NCBI GenBank assembly: GCA_002914805.1
Contig: JXTB01000025.1
Span: 487,233-551,232, forward strand
Direction: 5' to 3'
DNA length: 64,000 bases
DNA from: Parasponia andersonii
Lineage: Eukaryota > Streptophyta > Magnoliopsida > Rosales > Cannabaceae
Shown piece by piece: positions 1 through 10,655 of the stretch. A model generated the notes under the pieces. It made no database searches and was not told the DNA's origin. It saw only the letters and a list, made by a program, of their open reading frames with translations. Position 1 is the first letter of the stretch. Each line of letters opens with the position of its first letter. A program made the position numbers and the translations under genes.

Positions 1-540
1 GCAAAAAATAATACAGTAAATTATAAGCATTAAAAAGAATTAATAAAATTGAAAACTAAGGAAAAAGTAAATTAGCTAAAAAAATCTGGAAAGAAAAAAA
101 AAAAAAGGAAAGAAACAGAGATCTTACAAAAGGCCAACTTCCAATAATATTGATTCATAGGAGAAATTAGATAAATACATCTGAATTTATATGACCGCGA
201 AAAAAAAAAACTGATAAAACCAATAATATTATAAAACATAATAAAACTTTCATTACATCCTATTAGCCATACCAGTGGTGATAAAAACAGAGCATAATTC
301 ACAGGATATTGCTATTCAAAATAGAGAAATGCTAGAAGGGACCACTAGTGCTTAGCACCACGTACTAATCGTTGGTTCCTCTTAGCATTGGTCTTCCAAA
401 AATATTTACTGTACACTGGAAAATCCGTGAGTGCTCTTCAGGGCAGAGTCCTTAGCATAGAAGGCAATTCTTCTATTTACAAAGCGAGTTCCTCAAATTA
501 CCTCATGTTTTTGTACATAAAAAGCTGTCCTTTCCACCAG

Positions 541-2827
541 TCAGTTCTCCTTTAACTTATAGACAGTGTTGATGCATTCCTCTGTATCCCAAAGAAAGGA
601 CCCGAAAGCAACAGCCTCTAATACTAGCCTCTTCAGGCTTGAAAATGAGGTCAAGATAACCTCATCAGCCTCCTCAAGTGAACCTGTTTTCTCATCCCCA
701 AAGAGAGCAAGACTCTGATTTTTTATCAAATTCGTAGCCTCCTTAGACTTCAGTTTTGCACATCTCTGTAATGTCTCGGGATCAAACCCCAACACATAAC
801 ACTTCAAATCTTCAGGCTGCTTCTCCTGACTGCGCGACCCTCGACTCTGTGACTCAGATCGCATGCTGCTAATGCGGTCAAACAGAAGATTTTTCATTCC
901 ATGGTGCTGCATGGAGATCCTCTGCCTCGGGGGAAGATCTTGACTATCTAAAGCCACGCATTGCTCTAGTTGGAGCCTCAACAAGGCAGACTTCAAAAAG
1001 TAGCCATATAAGATTGAGGCGACATATATACGGGATAGCGCAGATCTAGCTATCGTTGTAATTGCCCAGTTGTCTGTGACACTAGAATTTGCCCTCAGTC
1101 CAATGACGGCCGCAACATGTTCCCTCACAATCTCCAAAACATCAAAGCTGTAGATTGACTCTAGCTCCCAGTCTTTTGAAGGCCTTATCTCCAGTCTTCC
1201 GTTGTAGATGCATCGGGAAAGTTTTGGAACCAAAGGAACTTTGATCTCAGAAAATTTATAGAAGACTAATAGATACATGATATCTTCAACTGCAGATTGG
1301 CACTCGTTCTCCTTCATTTGCGCAATCCTCCTGGAATTTCATAGAACAACAGTACATTTATATCTGTCCTTATTGGAATCAAAAAACATAATTTTTTCAG
1401 CCCACCAAGGGATTCCACCATTGATTCATCCGCCTCTAATCTGCTTAAGATTTTAAAGAATCACTAGCCAACACTTCACAGTGGTGGAAAATATCCTTGT
1501 CAGATATTGTCTGTGCACAAAGATGTTAGTCAGCATGGCTTAAGCGTTAAACCCAGCTGAAGATCACCCTTATGTCATCCACTGAGAATACAGTGCAGAA
1601 CATGTAGTATGATATATATATCACATTCTTATATTGAAATCACAGGCATTTGTAAATACGGGCCACAGAGGTCTCAAGTGAGCTAGGCTATTCATGCACT
1701 GTAGAGAGCCGGGCTAGACCCCGCTCACTTATAGAGTCAAAACTGGCTCCAGGCCCTTATTCGTTTGAGAAAACGCCTGGCCCAGATCCTGCAGGACTCA
1801 AGCTTGGCCCTAGAACAATGCAGAGGTAGGCTGGCCACAGCCCTATGGGACCACTTGTCAAGAAGGGTGGGGACTCGGTTGGCTTTATTGGACCACTTGT
1901 CAAAAGTGGTGGGGTGGGCCAGCATAGCCCTTTTGACAAGTCCACCTGCTATTACGGATGGAGGATGCATCTGGGGTCTTCTCTTCCTGGTAGTTAGGTA
2001 AGGATGCAACTTGGATTGTCTCAACTAGGCATGGATGTATGTGGGGTTCTCTCTATTTGCCTAAGTATAATGTTAAAGAAATCCCTCATTATTAGAGAGA
2101 GGATAATAATAAAACGAGTAAAAAACTAATAAGTCATACTCTACTCGAGCAATTCAGCACCATCAAAAGGGGTTGAGATGTAACTTTATTGACATCTCAT
2201 AGTTGAGAAGTATCTAATACCTAAAAGGCAGTCAATTGGACTACGTAGAACAGAGTTAATGAGCTTCTGAACTGTTCAGTGTCATATGAAAAGGAGACAG
2301 ATTCCAACCATGAATCACAAAATTATGCCCTAATTCAGTCAAAATCACAGAACCCAGACGAATTTTAATCACTAGATTGCGTTTCATATAACAAATATTC
2401 AAATCACCAAAAAAAAAAAAAAGAATTAAAAAAGTATTTAAGTTTTTCATTTTTTAAAAAAAATTTACCTATGAAGGTATGCATCAGGAGATCCAGCAGT
2501 GAGGATCATCCGATTGAGAGCGTCGTCTCGATCATCGGCCAACTGCTTGAGCTCATCGGCGACGGCAAGGTGAAACAGCTGCGGATGGTTCTGCAATACA
2601 CCGATGAGGTCCCTCCCGGCCGGCGTCCTCGGCTCCAGCGGCGAGTTCAGGCTACTGAACTGGCAGTGGCTCGGGCCGGCGCCGGCGATCACCGTCAAGG
2701 GCCTGATTCTGAACCTTCCAGTACCGAAACTGAGAGTACTGGACTTGCGAAACAGACTACGGCCACTCCTGGACCTGAAAGAGGACGAGAAATTGGAGGT
2801 TTTGTGGTGAGAAACACAGGCGTCCAT
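541..2827 (-). CDS. DUF760 chloroplast protein, UV-B-induced At3g17800-like
   Basis: Two coding exons on the minus strand, 2827-2469 and 1330-541, give 382 residues. The intron has a GT donor at 2468 and an AG acceptor at 1331, and the join reads YLHR-RIAQMKENECQ, a stretch I recognise from the At3g17800/At1g48450 family. Residues 1-45 are rich in Ser and Arg with few acidic residues, as in a plastid transit peptide. The conserved body starts near PLEPRTPAGR. It continues through VPLVPKLSRCIYNGRLEI and FDPETLQRCAKL to the C-terminal SLKRLVLEAVAFGSFLWDTE. The start is the ATG at 2827; the frame is open further upstream but that part is not family-like. The length is close to the family norm of about 400. 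The molecular role of DUF760 proteins is unknown to me; some are reported as UV-B responsive. Nothing looks broken. Confidence 0.9.
1660..2060. repeat. GC-rich island inside the DUF760 intron
   Basis: The 1.14-kb intron holds about 400 bp that is clearly richer in G and C than the intron around it. Inside it GGACCACTTGTCAA occurs twice, near 1848 and 1890, and a related inverted piece lies near 1932. The frames here are open on both strands by composition only and resemble no protein I know. It may be a relic of an inserted element. Confidence 0.35.
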
Positions 2828-2947
2828 CAAGTGTTTGTGAAAAGTCCTCAGAGAAAATAGAAAAGGGCAACTGATGATGACGATGACGATGGTTGGGGTT
2901 GAAGAACAGAGATGGCCAGTGTTTTGGGGGAAGACAAGGAGTATGTT

Positions 2948-2958
2948 AAATATATATA
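2948..2958 (-). promoter_or_regulatory. Probable TATA box of the DUF760 gene
   Basis: A TATATATATTTAA-type stretch read on the minus strand lies about 120 bp upstream of the DUF760 start codon, which suits a plant TATA box and a short leader. The region is AT-rich, so position is the main support. Confidence 0.4.
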
Positions 2959-3019
2959 CTGTCTTTATATGGAAATTACGGATAGGGTTCAGGATATCAG
3001 AAAACAGCCGCCCCAAGTT

Positions 3020-5600
3020 CTGAATTTTTTTTATTTTAAATAAATTTTTAAAGGAAAATGTTCAAGTGATGTTCGGTCTATAGTATTGATCGTTAAACTT
3101 CTTGTTGACTTGATAAAGTCCTCATTATTTACGGTGGAGATGTTTCGATGGAATTTTTTGATGACCTGGCTAGAAGAACAGGAATGTGTACTTAACATCA
3201 TCAGAGCAGGCTATCAATGCCGCTTTTCTGGATTAGCACGGTTGATGTGATTGGGCGGCTGCTACGGCAGTATTCCACTAAAGCACATCTTTATGTCCAT
3301 ATATTAATCTTTTTTTTTAATTCCTCCAATCACATGGATCTGCTTGTGGTTTTTTAATTTTATTCTTTTTTTGTTTATATTAAAAAAGAACTGAAAAGAA
3401 AAACACTTGTTTGTCTATGTCCTTGATTATGTCCTAATTAAATTGCTATATAAATTATAAAGTTCCTCTATATATATTTTGAAAAGTAAAATTCCACCAT
3501 ACAAATATATATTTCATTTACCCCAGTTGAGAAAGGGAAATTATATTGCCTGCCTTATTTTTCATTAAAAGATTATAATTTGCATTAAAAATTAACAATT
3601 TCATTTGGTATCTTATTTTGATAATTAAGGGAAATTTTGGAATATATCATTATGTTTTTTTTTTTTGGAGTTTAGAATTTGAACCCCTAAAAAGAATGGT
3701 AGAAATCGCAATAAATAATATTTTGGGAAATCATCCATATTGAATTTCTTTTTTTAAAAAAATAGTAAAAAAAAGTTATAACGATATTAGATAATTGTAT
3801 AACGAACTTGACGTTTTAAAATTAACTAATGTCACATTTAGGATTTGACAAATTCTAAATTCATGTATTCACTCGCAAACCGCAAAAATTTAATTACTTT
3901 GACAAAATCGAAAAGGAGTGGGAATTAAGTTCCAATTGATAAATTATTCTAATTTACTAATTTACTCTTAAAGTTATAATTGACAATTTTAAAAATTGTA
4001 TCATACACTGTATCCATTAGTAAATAAAAAAATTAGTTTCTTTAATCAATTGTTACTCATATTCTCTGACTTAGAAAACATTATAATGACAATTACGTTC
4101 CTTTTCATTCTAATTCATAATATTATTAGTACACACAATAAACAAATTCTTAAATATAATTCTTTCATTTCTTTTTCCAATTCTTACCAACTTAAGTATA
4201 AATATTTACTTTTAATTACAGATTATTAGTAAACAACACCATAAATATAATTATACTATAAAGAGCAGTACCAGGACATGTAAATAAAAAGTAGCTTTCA
4301 TGTTTCGGTGCCGATATAAAACATGTTTCGGTACTATAAAGAGTCCAAAATCTTTTGCGTGGCCCATGAGATATAAAATACAAATTTATATTTGCTGAAT
4401 GTGGTCCATATGATACGCTTTTATTATTTTTTCCGGCTAAAAGGTGATAAATGAGACCATCTCAAATTGCTATTGTTAATGATTATTTTAGATAAAAGTA
4501 TAATAAAACGGTAAAATGGGCACCAAATCTAAATTTTTATTCCAGTGCTGTTTAATAATCAATGTTAGTTTCATAATTACATATGCGCACTAACGACGTA
4601 AATTTATCTTGACTTTTAACTTTTAAATTAATGCTTTTATTTTTAAAATTCTGTTGAGTAGATTTCTGAATTTTATAAATTAATATCTTGATATTTATAA
4701 TTTCTATAAATTAATTTATTGATTTTTATTTTTGTTTACAAATTTCTACTATAGGTAAGTTAAAAGATGTAAGTAACTCTTTTTACCTCTTATTCCATTT
4801 TTTTTAAAAAAAATTATTGAATAAAAAATTAAATAAACTAATTTTATTAGTATTTAATAAGTTCTTATTGAGTAAATGAGGGTACAATTTTCTTTTTATT
4901 ATTTAAATTAATTAATCAGGCTTTAGTAGTACAAATTTGTAAAAATTTTAAATTTGAGAGTATTAATTTGCATAATTTAAAAACTAGAGTATTAATTTAT
5001 TCGATTTCAAAAATCAGAGTGTTAATTTGTAGAAATTAAAAATTCAAGATATTAATTTACATGAATTCACGTCATGGTATTTCTCATAGAAAAATAAAAA
5101 ATCAGAGTATGTTTATGTCATTATCTCTTAAAAAAAATAATGATCATTGAGTATTGAAAAGTGTATAACAATATAAGTAATTGATGGAAAATTAGACAGT
5201 ATGAATATTGATATTTTAAAATAACAACACTATGCTATACTTGATGTTATATTTAGGACCAAGTATGAAATAAGTTAAAATTCACACAATAAATACATTG
5301 TGTCGGAGGAGAACCTTTGTTTAGCAATGTTACATCGGAGATGCTATTACAACCATAATACACTTGTACTTAGTTGAGTAGTTTCCTCTAAAGAAACAAA
5401 ATAAAAGAGTTAGTAGTTAAGGAGTGGTTCCGAAAAAGTAAGCAAAATATAATTAAACAAAGTTCATGCAATGGATAAAAACGAAAAGGGAAACTAATTA
5501 ATACAAGCCAAACATTACAAATTTAATTGAGATAAAATCGCAAAACCAATTATGAAACCCGGCCGCCACTTTCCCAAAAAAGAATCGATAAACGTAAATG
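3020..5600. other. Intergenic, AT-rich, no gene seen
   Basis: The stretch between the divergent DUF760 and first RALF-like genes is very AT-rich with long A and T runs. A short direct repeat, ACATGTTTCGGT, occurs near 4298 and 4321. No coding region or recognisable element was found. Confidence 0.6.
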
Positions 5601-5606
5601 AAGTCC

Positions 5607-5614
5607 TATATAAA
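5607..5614 (+). promoter_or_regulatory. TATA box of first RALF-like gene
   Basis: TATATAAA lies 92 bp upstream of the ATG at 5699. A start of transcription about 30 bp downstream would leave a leader of about 60 nt. The intact core promoter suggests the locus was expressed recently or still is. Confidence 0.6.
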
Positions 5615-5698
5615 GCTTAAAGCATAGGACACACTAGATCACCGCCCTCGAACCAAATACAAAAACAACAAGGGTAAAACACAAATTAATTAGGGAAG

Positions 5699-5974
5699 AT
5701 GAAGGCGTGGTTGATGTGTTTAATTCTACTAATTAGCGTGGCAATTCTTAGCCACACACCGGCCACGGAGGCTGCGGAGACGAAGAAGGCCAATAAGGAG
5801 TGGAAGATGATCCACCCGGGCGTGATGGATCCGTGCGAAAGACCCGGAGCCCTGCGCCCTCCGGGTTGTCATGACCTGAACGAAAGGCGTGCCTAGGCTA
5901 ATGTGTATACCCGCGGTTGCGCCCAAACCGACCGCTGCCGTAGTGGTAACCCCCCTCGTAGAAGTGGACATTAA
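5699..5974 (+). pseudogene. RALF-like peptide gene with in-frame UAG
   Basis: The ATG at 5699 opens a 65-residue frame with a signal peptide (MKAWLMCLILLISVAIL, cleavage probably after ATEAA) and then HPGVMDPCERPGALRPPGC. It stops at a UAG (5894-5896). The same frame continues without a break for 25 codons as ANVYTRGCAQTDRCRSGN to a TAA at 5972, which is the conserved C-terminal half of RALF peptides (Y-x-R-G-C, R-C-R). Counting across the UAG, the four cysteines at 46, 57, 74 and 80 have RALF-like spacing. RALF peptides are secreted signals that bind CrRLK1L receptors and LRX or LLG proteins. As it stands the product would lose the second cysteine pair. It may be a young pseudogene, a null allele, a sequencing error or, less likely, a read-through gene. 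The context UAG-GCU is not a known read-through motif. Confidence 0.8.
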
Positions 5975-6028
5975 TGACTCATGCATAATAATATCATTGT
6001 TATTATTATAGTACTCCTATTGTACTCC

Positions 6029-6061
<33 letters not shown>

Positions 6062-6698
6062 GTCTTTTTGTCGAGAACTCGAGTGAGCGCCATGAGCATT
6101 TTACATGTATAAATCTACGTATGTGGAGGTTGGATTTGATATATTGAGATAATATATAAGAAGTTATATGCATTTATTTATGGGAAGTTACCTACAATTC
6201 TTTTTCTTTTCATGTATGTTTTGAGCATAGCCTATAAAAATTAGCTCAAGACAATATATTTTGAGATCGATCTAGTTACTATTATGGCTGATATTATATA
6301 TCCTTATAATTTTATTACTTGGGGAGGGGGTTGCTCATATTTTAATGTGAAAGTGCCAATGAAAGACACAATCGAATGTTCTGTTCTTTCTTTTTTTAAA
6401 TATATATATATATATAAACATATTTTTGGATATAAACGGGCTCCTCGAGGGAATATTATTAATCAAAATAAAAGTTTTAAATTATAATATAAGTATAATG
6501 ATTACAATTTCAAACTTCTTAAATAACAGAGACCAAAAATAAATCACAAACACAATTCAAGAAAAAAAGATAGCAAAAACCACTAATAATCTATTATCTT
6601 CAACATTTGTTTCTGGCTATATTCTTGGCTTAGTAGACTATATGAGGTCAACACTAATTGAGATCTATGTTCCTAGAAAAAAAATACTTACTAAATAG
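5975..6698. other. Intergenic spacer
   Basis: This holds the probable 3' region of the first RALF-like gene, a TA/TG microsatellite near 6030-6062 and another TA run near 6402. No further gene was recognised. Confidence 0.55.
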
Positions 6699-7820
6699 CA
6701 CTACAAAAAAAGGGACCAATGACGTCACTTGAACCATATTGTTTTTTTAAAGAAAGTGACGTAGTTGAACTCTCATGTTATGTCGTTTAAAACTAACGTG
6801 ATTACAGGTTTTACCACATCGCTTGTGCAACGAGCGACCTAATTGAGTCACATACCATGTCACTCCTACAAAAGCAATGTGGTAGGAGTCATGTACTACA
6901 TCGCTTTTATAACGAGCGATACAGTTGGGCATATACCATGTCATTTCTACAGAAAGTAACGCGGTATATTATTTCAGTACGCTGCTTTCTCTAAAAGTGA
7001 CGTAATAGGGGGCTTATACTAGTTACTTCATCGATCAATATTTACAAAAAAAAAAAATACTCTGTCATGACCGTCCATTCGAAACTATTAACCTCACCAA
7101 ATTGTTTCTCAACCTCAATTAGAATAAGCCTAAAATTTTCAATACTTTCTCATTCAAACTCTACCCATTTCAAATTTTAGGTACGTACTTCTCTCTTTTA
7201 TTTTAGTTTCTTCAATTTTTAGGTCTTTGAAAATTTATGTCATAGTTTTTTTTAATCTTTTAGGTGTAGATTTTTGAGATTTCTGACTATCATCAACAAT
7301 ACTGGGGCATAGAAAGAGAGGTAAAAGATGAGCGAAGTGACACCGTAAGAGTTTGGGAAATGGATTACAAAATCAGTGATTTGGCGTTTAGCTTGTAGAG
7401 ATAGTATGAAGTACGCGTATCATTAATCTGATCTATAAGGAGACTTATGGGTGGTGAAGATTTTTTAGAATATTGTAACCTATACAGGCCGAGCACGCAA
7501 GAGAAAAAAGATGACACATACCATGTCGCTTCCTATAAGAGTGACGTGGTATTCCCAAAAAATGACGTGGTAAGATCCTAATAATTGATAATTTGTGGAA
7601 GTATATATCACGTCACTTTCTATACAAATGACGTGATAAGCTAGTATACTATGTCACTTTTTATATAAGCAACGTGGTAAACCAAAATACCTCATTATTT
7701 TTAAAGCGACATGATATGACATGGGGCTACCACATCACACATTTCAAAGTCGCTTATGGAATGACATATTTTTTCTACCACATCACTCTATAAGTGACGT
7801 GGAAAATATTTTCTGTAGTA
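6699..7820. mobile_element. CACTA-like non-autonomous DNA transposon
   Basis: The left end reads CACTACAAAAAAA (6699) and the right end TTTTCTGTAGTA (to 7820), which are inverted copies with the last base or two altered. TAG stands just outside the left end and overlaps the right end, a possible 3-bp target duplication. The outer 300 bp on each side carry many copies of a palindromic unit built from TACCACGTCGCTT and its complement AAGCGACGTGGTA, with small variations. Such subterminal repeats are typical of CACTA elements, whose transposase-associated protein binds them. The middle (about 7030-7500) is unrelated AT-rich sequence with no transposase, so movement would need help from another element. 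Length is about 1.1 kb. Confidence 0.7.
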
Positions 7821-7829
7821 GTATGGGTT

Positions 7830-9360
7830 TAGATCTGAGAATAAATCTTGAATTTAAGTTTGAATTGGATTAAAACCCACACAAATTGAGATAGTATTAC
7901 AAAATATATATAAAGAAGGAGAAGGAAAGGCCCCTCTCCAAATATATATACATATATAAATATAAATAAATTTCTTCTCTTTTTGTTTTCTTTTGCATCT
8001 TCTATGATTCATTTGTCGCCAAATATGGGATTTCAAGCACCCTACTCCATGTGGTTGACAGAAATTTCCGGATTAATATTATTTTTATATACATACTTTT
8101 GTTAAGGAAGATTAACGAAAGTATACTGCATCACTGAAAAACAAAAATAAGAAGAAGCATATTATGAATACTTAAGGTCACGTTGCATTAGGGGTCCTAA
8201 GTATAATCTCATTTTATTTTGTACCAATTGAGTTTTCATTTGATATCTGCATATAATTTTTGTACGCAAATTTTAGAATAAGCTTGTTGCTTTAATATAT
8301 TTTCATATATACTAATTTCATTATTGTATTGCATCATTTTCGGAGTTTAGAGATACTAATCTTATAAACATATCTACTACGACTAAAAATATATCTACAA
8401 ATGTTAAAGACTCAATTTTCAATATATATATATAGACACATATATATATTCATAAAAACGTGATGAGCTATAATCTCATAAAAACACATGCCACCACTGA
8501 TAAATAAAATGAAGATCATAACGTGGTATATATAAAAATATATATGTCAAATATATAAAAAGCTTGATATATTAAGAGAAAAACGAATGTATCAAATGGT
8601 GATTTCCCTTCAATAGTCGTAAAAAATGATAAAAAGGGTAAAAATGGAAACTAAAATCTCCTAATTAACAATTGATATTTATCTATAAAAAAAAAGGTCA
8701 TTAAGCTACAAATTAGTACTTGGGGTCATTTACTAATACAAATTTTAAAAAATGGATACACGCCATAAAACACACTCACTCTCTGGTCTCTTCTTCGTGG
8801 ACTAAGCCTTTAGGGTGTGGTATTAGTTATGGCTATTTGAGCTAGCTATTTCATTAAAGTTTCAAATATGATTTGTTCGTGCATAATTTAAGCAGCAGAT
8901 TAATACCAAAAGAAAGTATTATTATCAAATTTTTTATTTTCTTCTGATAAAAGAATGAAGAGTATAAAAAGTTAACAAGTATATTTTAGCTAGTTTGGCA
9001 CTTAGTTAAAAGACTCATAATTTTATTGAATTAATTAAGTTATTTGAACGTCATTAATCCGTGTCAAAAAAGGACCACAATCGGACGTGTACAGTGCACT
9101 AATTATGGCATATAGCTCTATCAGGCATATCATTATACTCCAAAAATTTAGCGGTTCATGTTGAATTCCCAAAAAACAATTAATGGTTCATGCATAACAA
9201 CAAATTTATACCATAAGTAAATACGTGATCCTACTTAATTTGATTATTGGTTAGTAATTTTCCTCCTGAATTAGTGGGAAAAAAAAAGAATTTTCTCCAT
9301 CCACATAGAAGCCTTCCGTACTGCAATGATCAGATAACCAGTCAAGAAAAAAGCCTTATA
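7830..9360. other. Intergenic, no gene seen
   Basis: AT-rich sequence with short TA runs (for example near 7945, 8420 and 8520). I see no coding region or complete element here. Confidence 0.55.
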
Positions 9361-9362
9361 CT

Positions 9363-9365
<3 letters not shown>

Positions 9366-9414
<49 letters not shown>
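9366..9414. repeat. (TA)n microsatellite upstream of second RALF-like gene
   Basis: An uninterrupted TA run of about 24 units ends some 15 bp before the first candidate start codon. It occupies the place where the core promoter and leader would be expected, so its length may affect expression. Confidence 0.85.
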
Positions 9415-9421
<7 letters not shown>

Positions 9422-9430
9422 TATAGAGTG

Positions 9431-9742
9431 ATGATCATCAGGATGAGGATGACAATGAAGGCATTGTCTCTCATGTTTTTGACTCTTCTTATACTTGTGG
9501 TTCTAATAATGTCAAAGCAAGCCGAGGCGGGTCGTGCTGGCGTTAAGATCGGCCATTACCGTCTCATTGACGCCCCAAGCCGGAGAATTATTGATGGAGC
9601 GGTTCACCCTGGTTGCAATGGTGTCCCCGTTGTTAGGCATTATTATACACCTTCCTCCAGTACCTACGAGCATGATTGTGAGAAAATAAATAGGTGTCGT
9701 GCCCCTTTTGCTTCTACATCCCTCAAAATTAATGAATATTGA
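9431..9742 (+). CDS. RALF-like secreted peptide, divergent
   Basis: A 103-residue frame from the ATG at 9431; in-frame ATGs at 9443, 9449 and 9455 are equally possible starts, and 9455 gives the cleanest signal peptide. A hydrophobic segment (MKALSLMFLTLLILVVLIM) ends near KQAEA. The tail contains AVHPGCN and YEHDCEKINRCR, which matches the RALF C-terminal pattern. Only three cysteines follow the signal peptide (62, 83 and 89), whereas RALF peptides normally have four in two pairs. The partner of Cys62 is missing. There is no clear RRxL processing site, as in the short RALF-like members. It lies 3.5 kb from the interrupted RALF-like gene on the same strand, so the two probably arose by local duplication. 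It is probably secreted as a signalling peptide, but activity with an unpaired cysteine is uncertain. Confidence 0.7.
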   Translation: MIIRMRMTMKALSLMFLTLLILVVLIMSKQAEAGRAGVKIGHYRLIDAPSRRIIDGAVHPGCNGVPVVRHYYTPSSSTYEHDCEKINRCRAPFASTSLKINEY

Positions 9743-9749
9743 AACTTCT

Positions 9750-10655
9750 TCGGTTGTTAAACTACGTTTACGTATATATATATATATGTACACAAAGAAA
9801 AATATCAAAAGTATGTGTTTATATAGTGCTTATAATATCGCACGCTAATAGAATTAGAATCCAATTCCACTGCTCAAATAATGTAGATTTGAATAGTGTG
9901 AGCAAACCGGGTTACCCTTGTAGCAATAGCGCTGCATATAAATATGTATGTACTTAATTACGCACTTTTGTGTTTAAGTGCATTTTTGTAAGTCTTGGCT
10001 GGTTTTTTAATAGTGGTATATATTATCGATCACGTGTTGCTCTACGAATTGAAATTGCTTGTATTATGGCAATGAAGACTGATATAGCAGCAAATCAAAT
10101 ACAAAAATTGTTGTCACTACGCTATGACGTCTTTGGAGGTCTATAGGATGATTCAGAGGCACTATATATCTTTACAAAATGAAAAATCACAACAGTAAAG
10201 AGTTTTAATAAATGAGAAATTGTCAAATGTAAATATATATGGTACATAATCATAGTCCACATGAATTGTCCACAATCTAATATAAAAAAATAAAAATAAA
10301 AATCTAAACTAGTAAATACTAACTAAATCGCCTAGAAGATATATAAATACTACTCGAATCCTAAACTTGATCTAAATTGTTTCTTAAGTTTGATTCAAAT
10401 TATTGCCTCGAGCAATACTTATCAGAAAAAATTGGGTAAGCAAAACTTGCCTGGAAGATATTTCTAAGAGCAATTAGAGGCATTAATACTGAATAGCGCT
10501 TAGTCCTACACACAAAATATGAATCTACAAGTACTAAACTTATTAGTGGGACGTAGATGTTATTCTAAGCTCTACTGCTAAGCACATGTGAATGTGATGT
10601 AGTATTTTTCTTAGCCAAAAAAATATGAAAAAGAAATGATTTGCATTAGATGCAA
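9750..10655. other. Intergenic, no gene seen
   Basis: AT-rich sequence downstream of the second RALF-like gene. Open frames here are short and compositional; nothing was recognised. Confidence 0.5.

Noticed and set aside
5894-5896. Programmed stop read-through of the RALF-like gene
   Set aside because: The context after UAG (GCU) is not a known read-through signal; kept as a question in the findings and not as a call.
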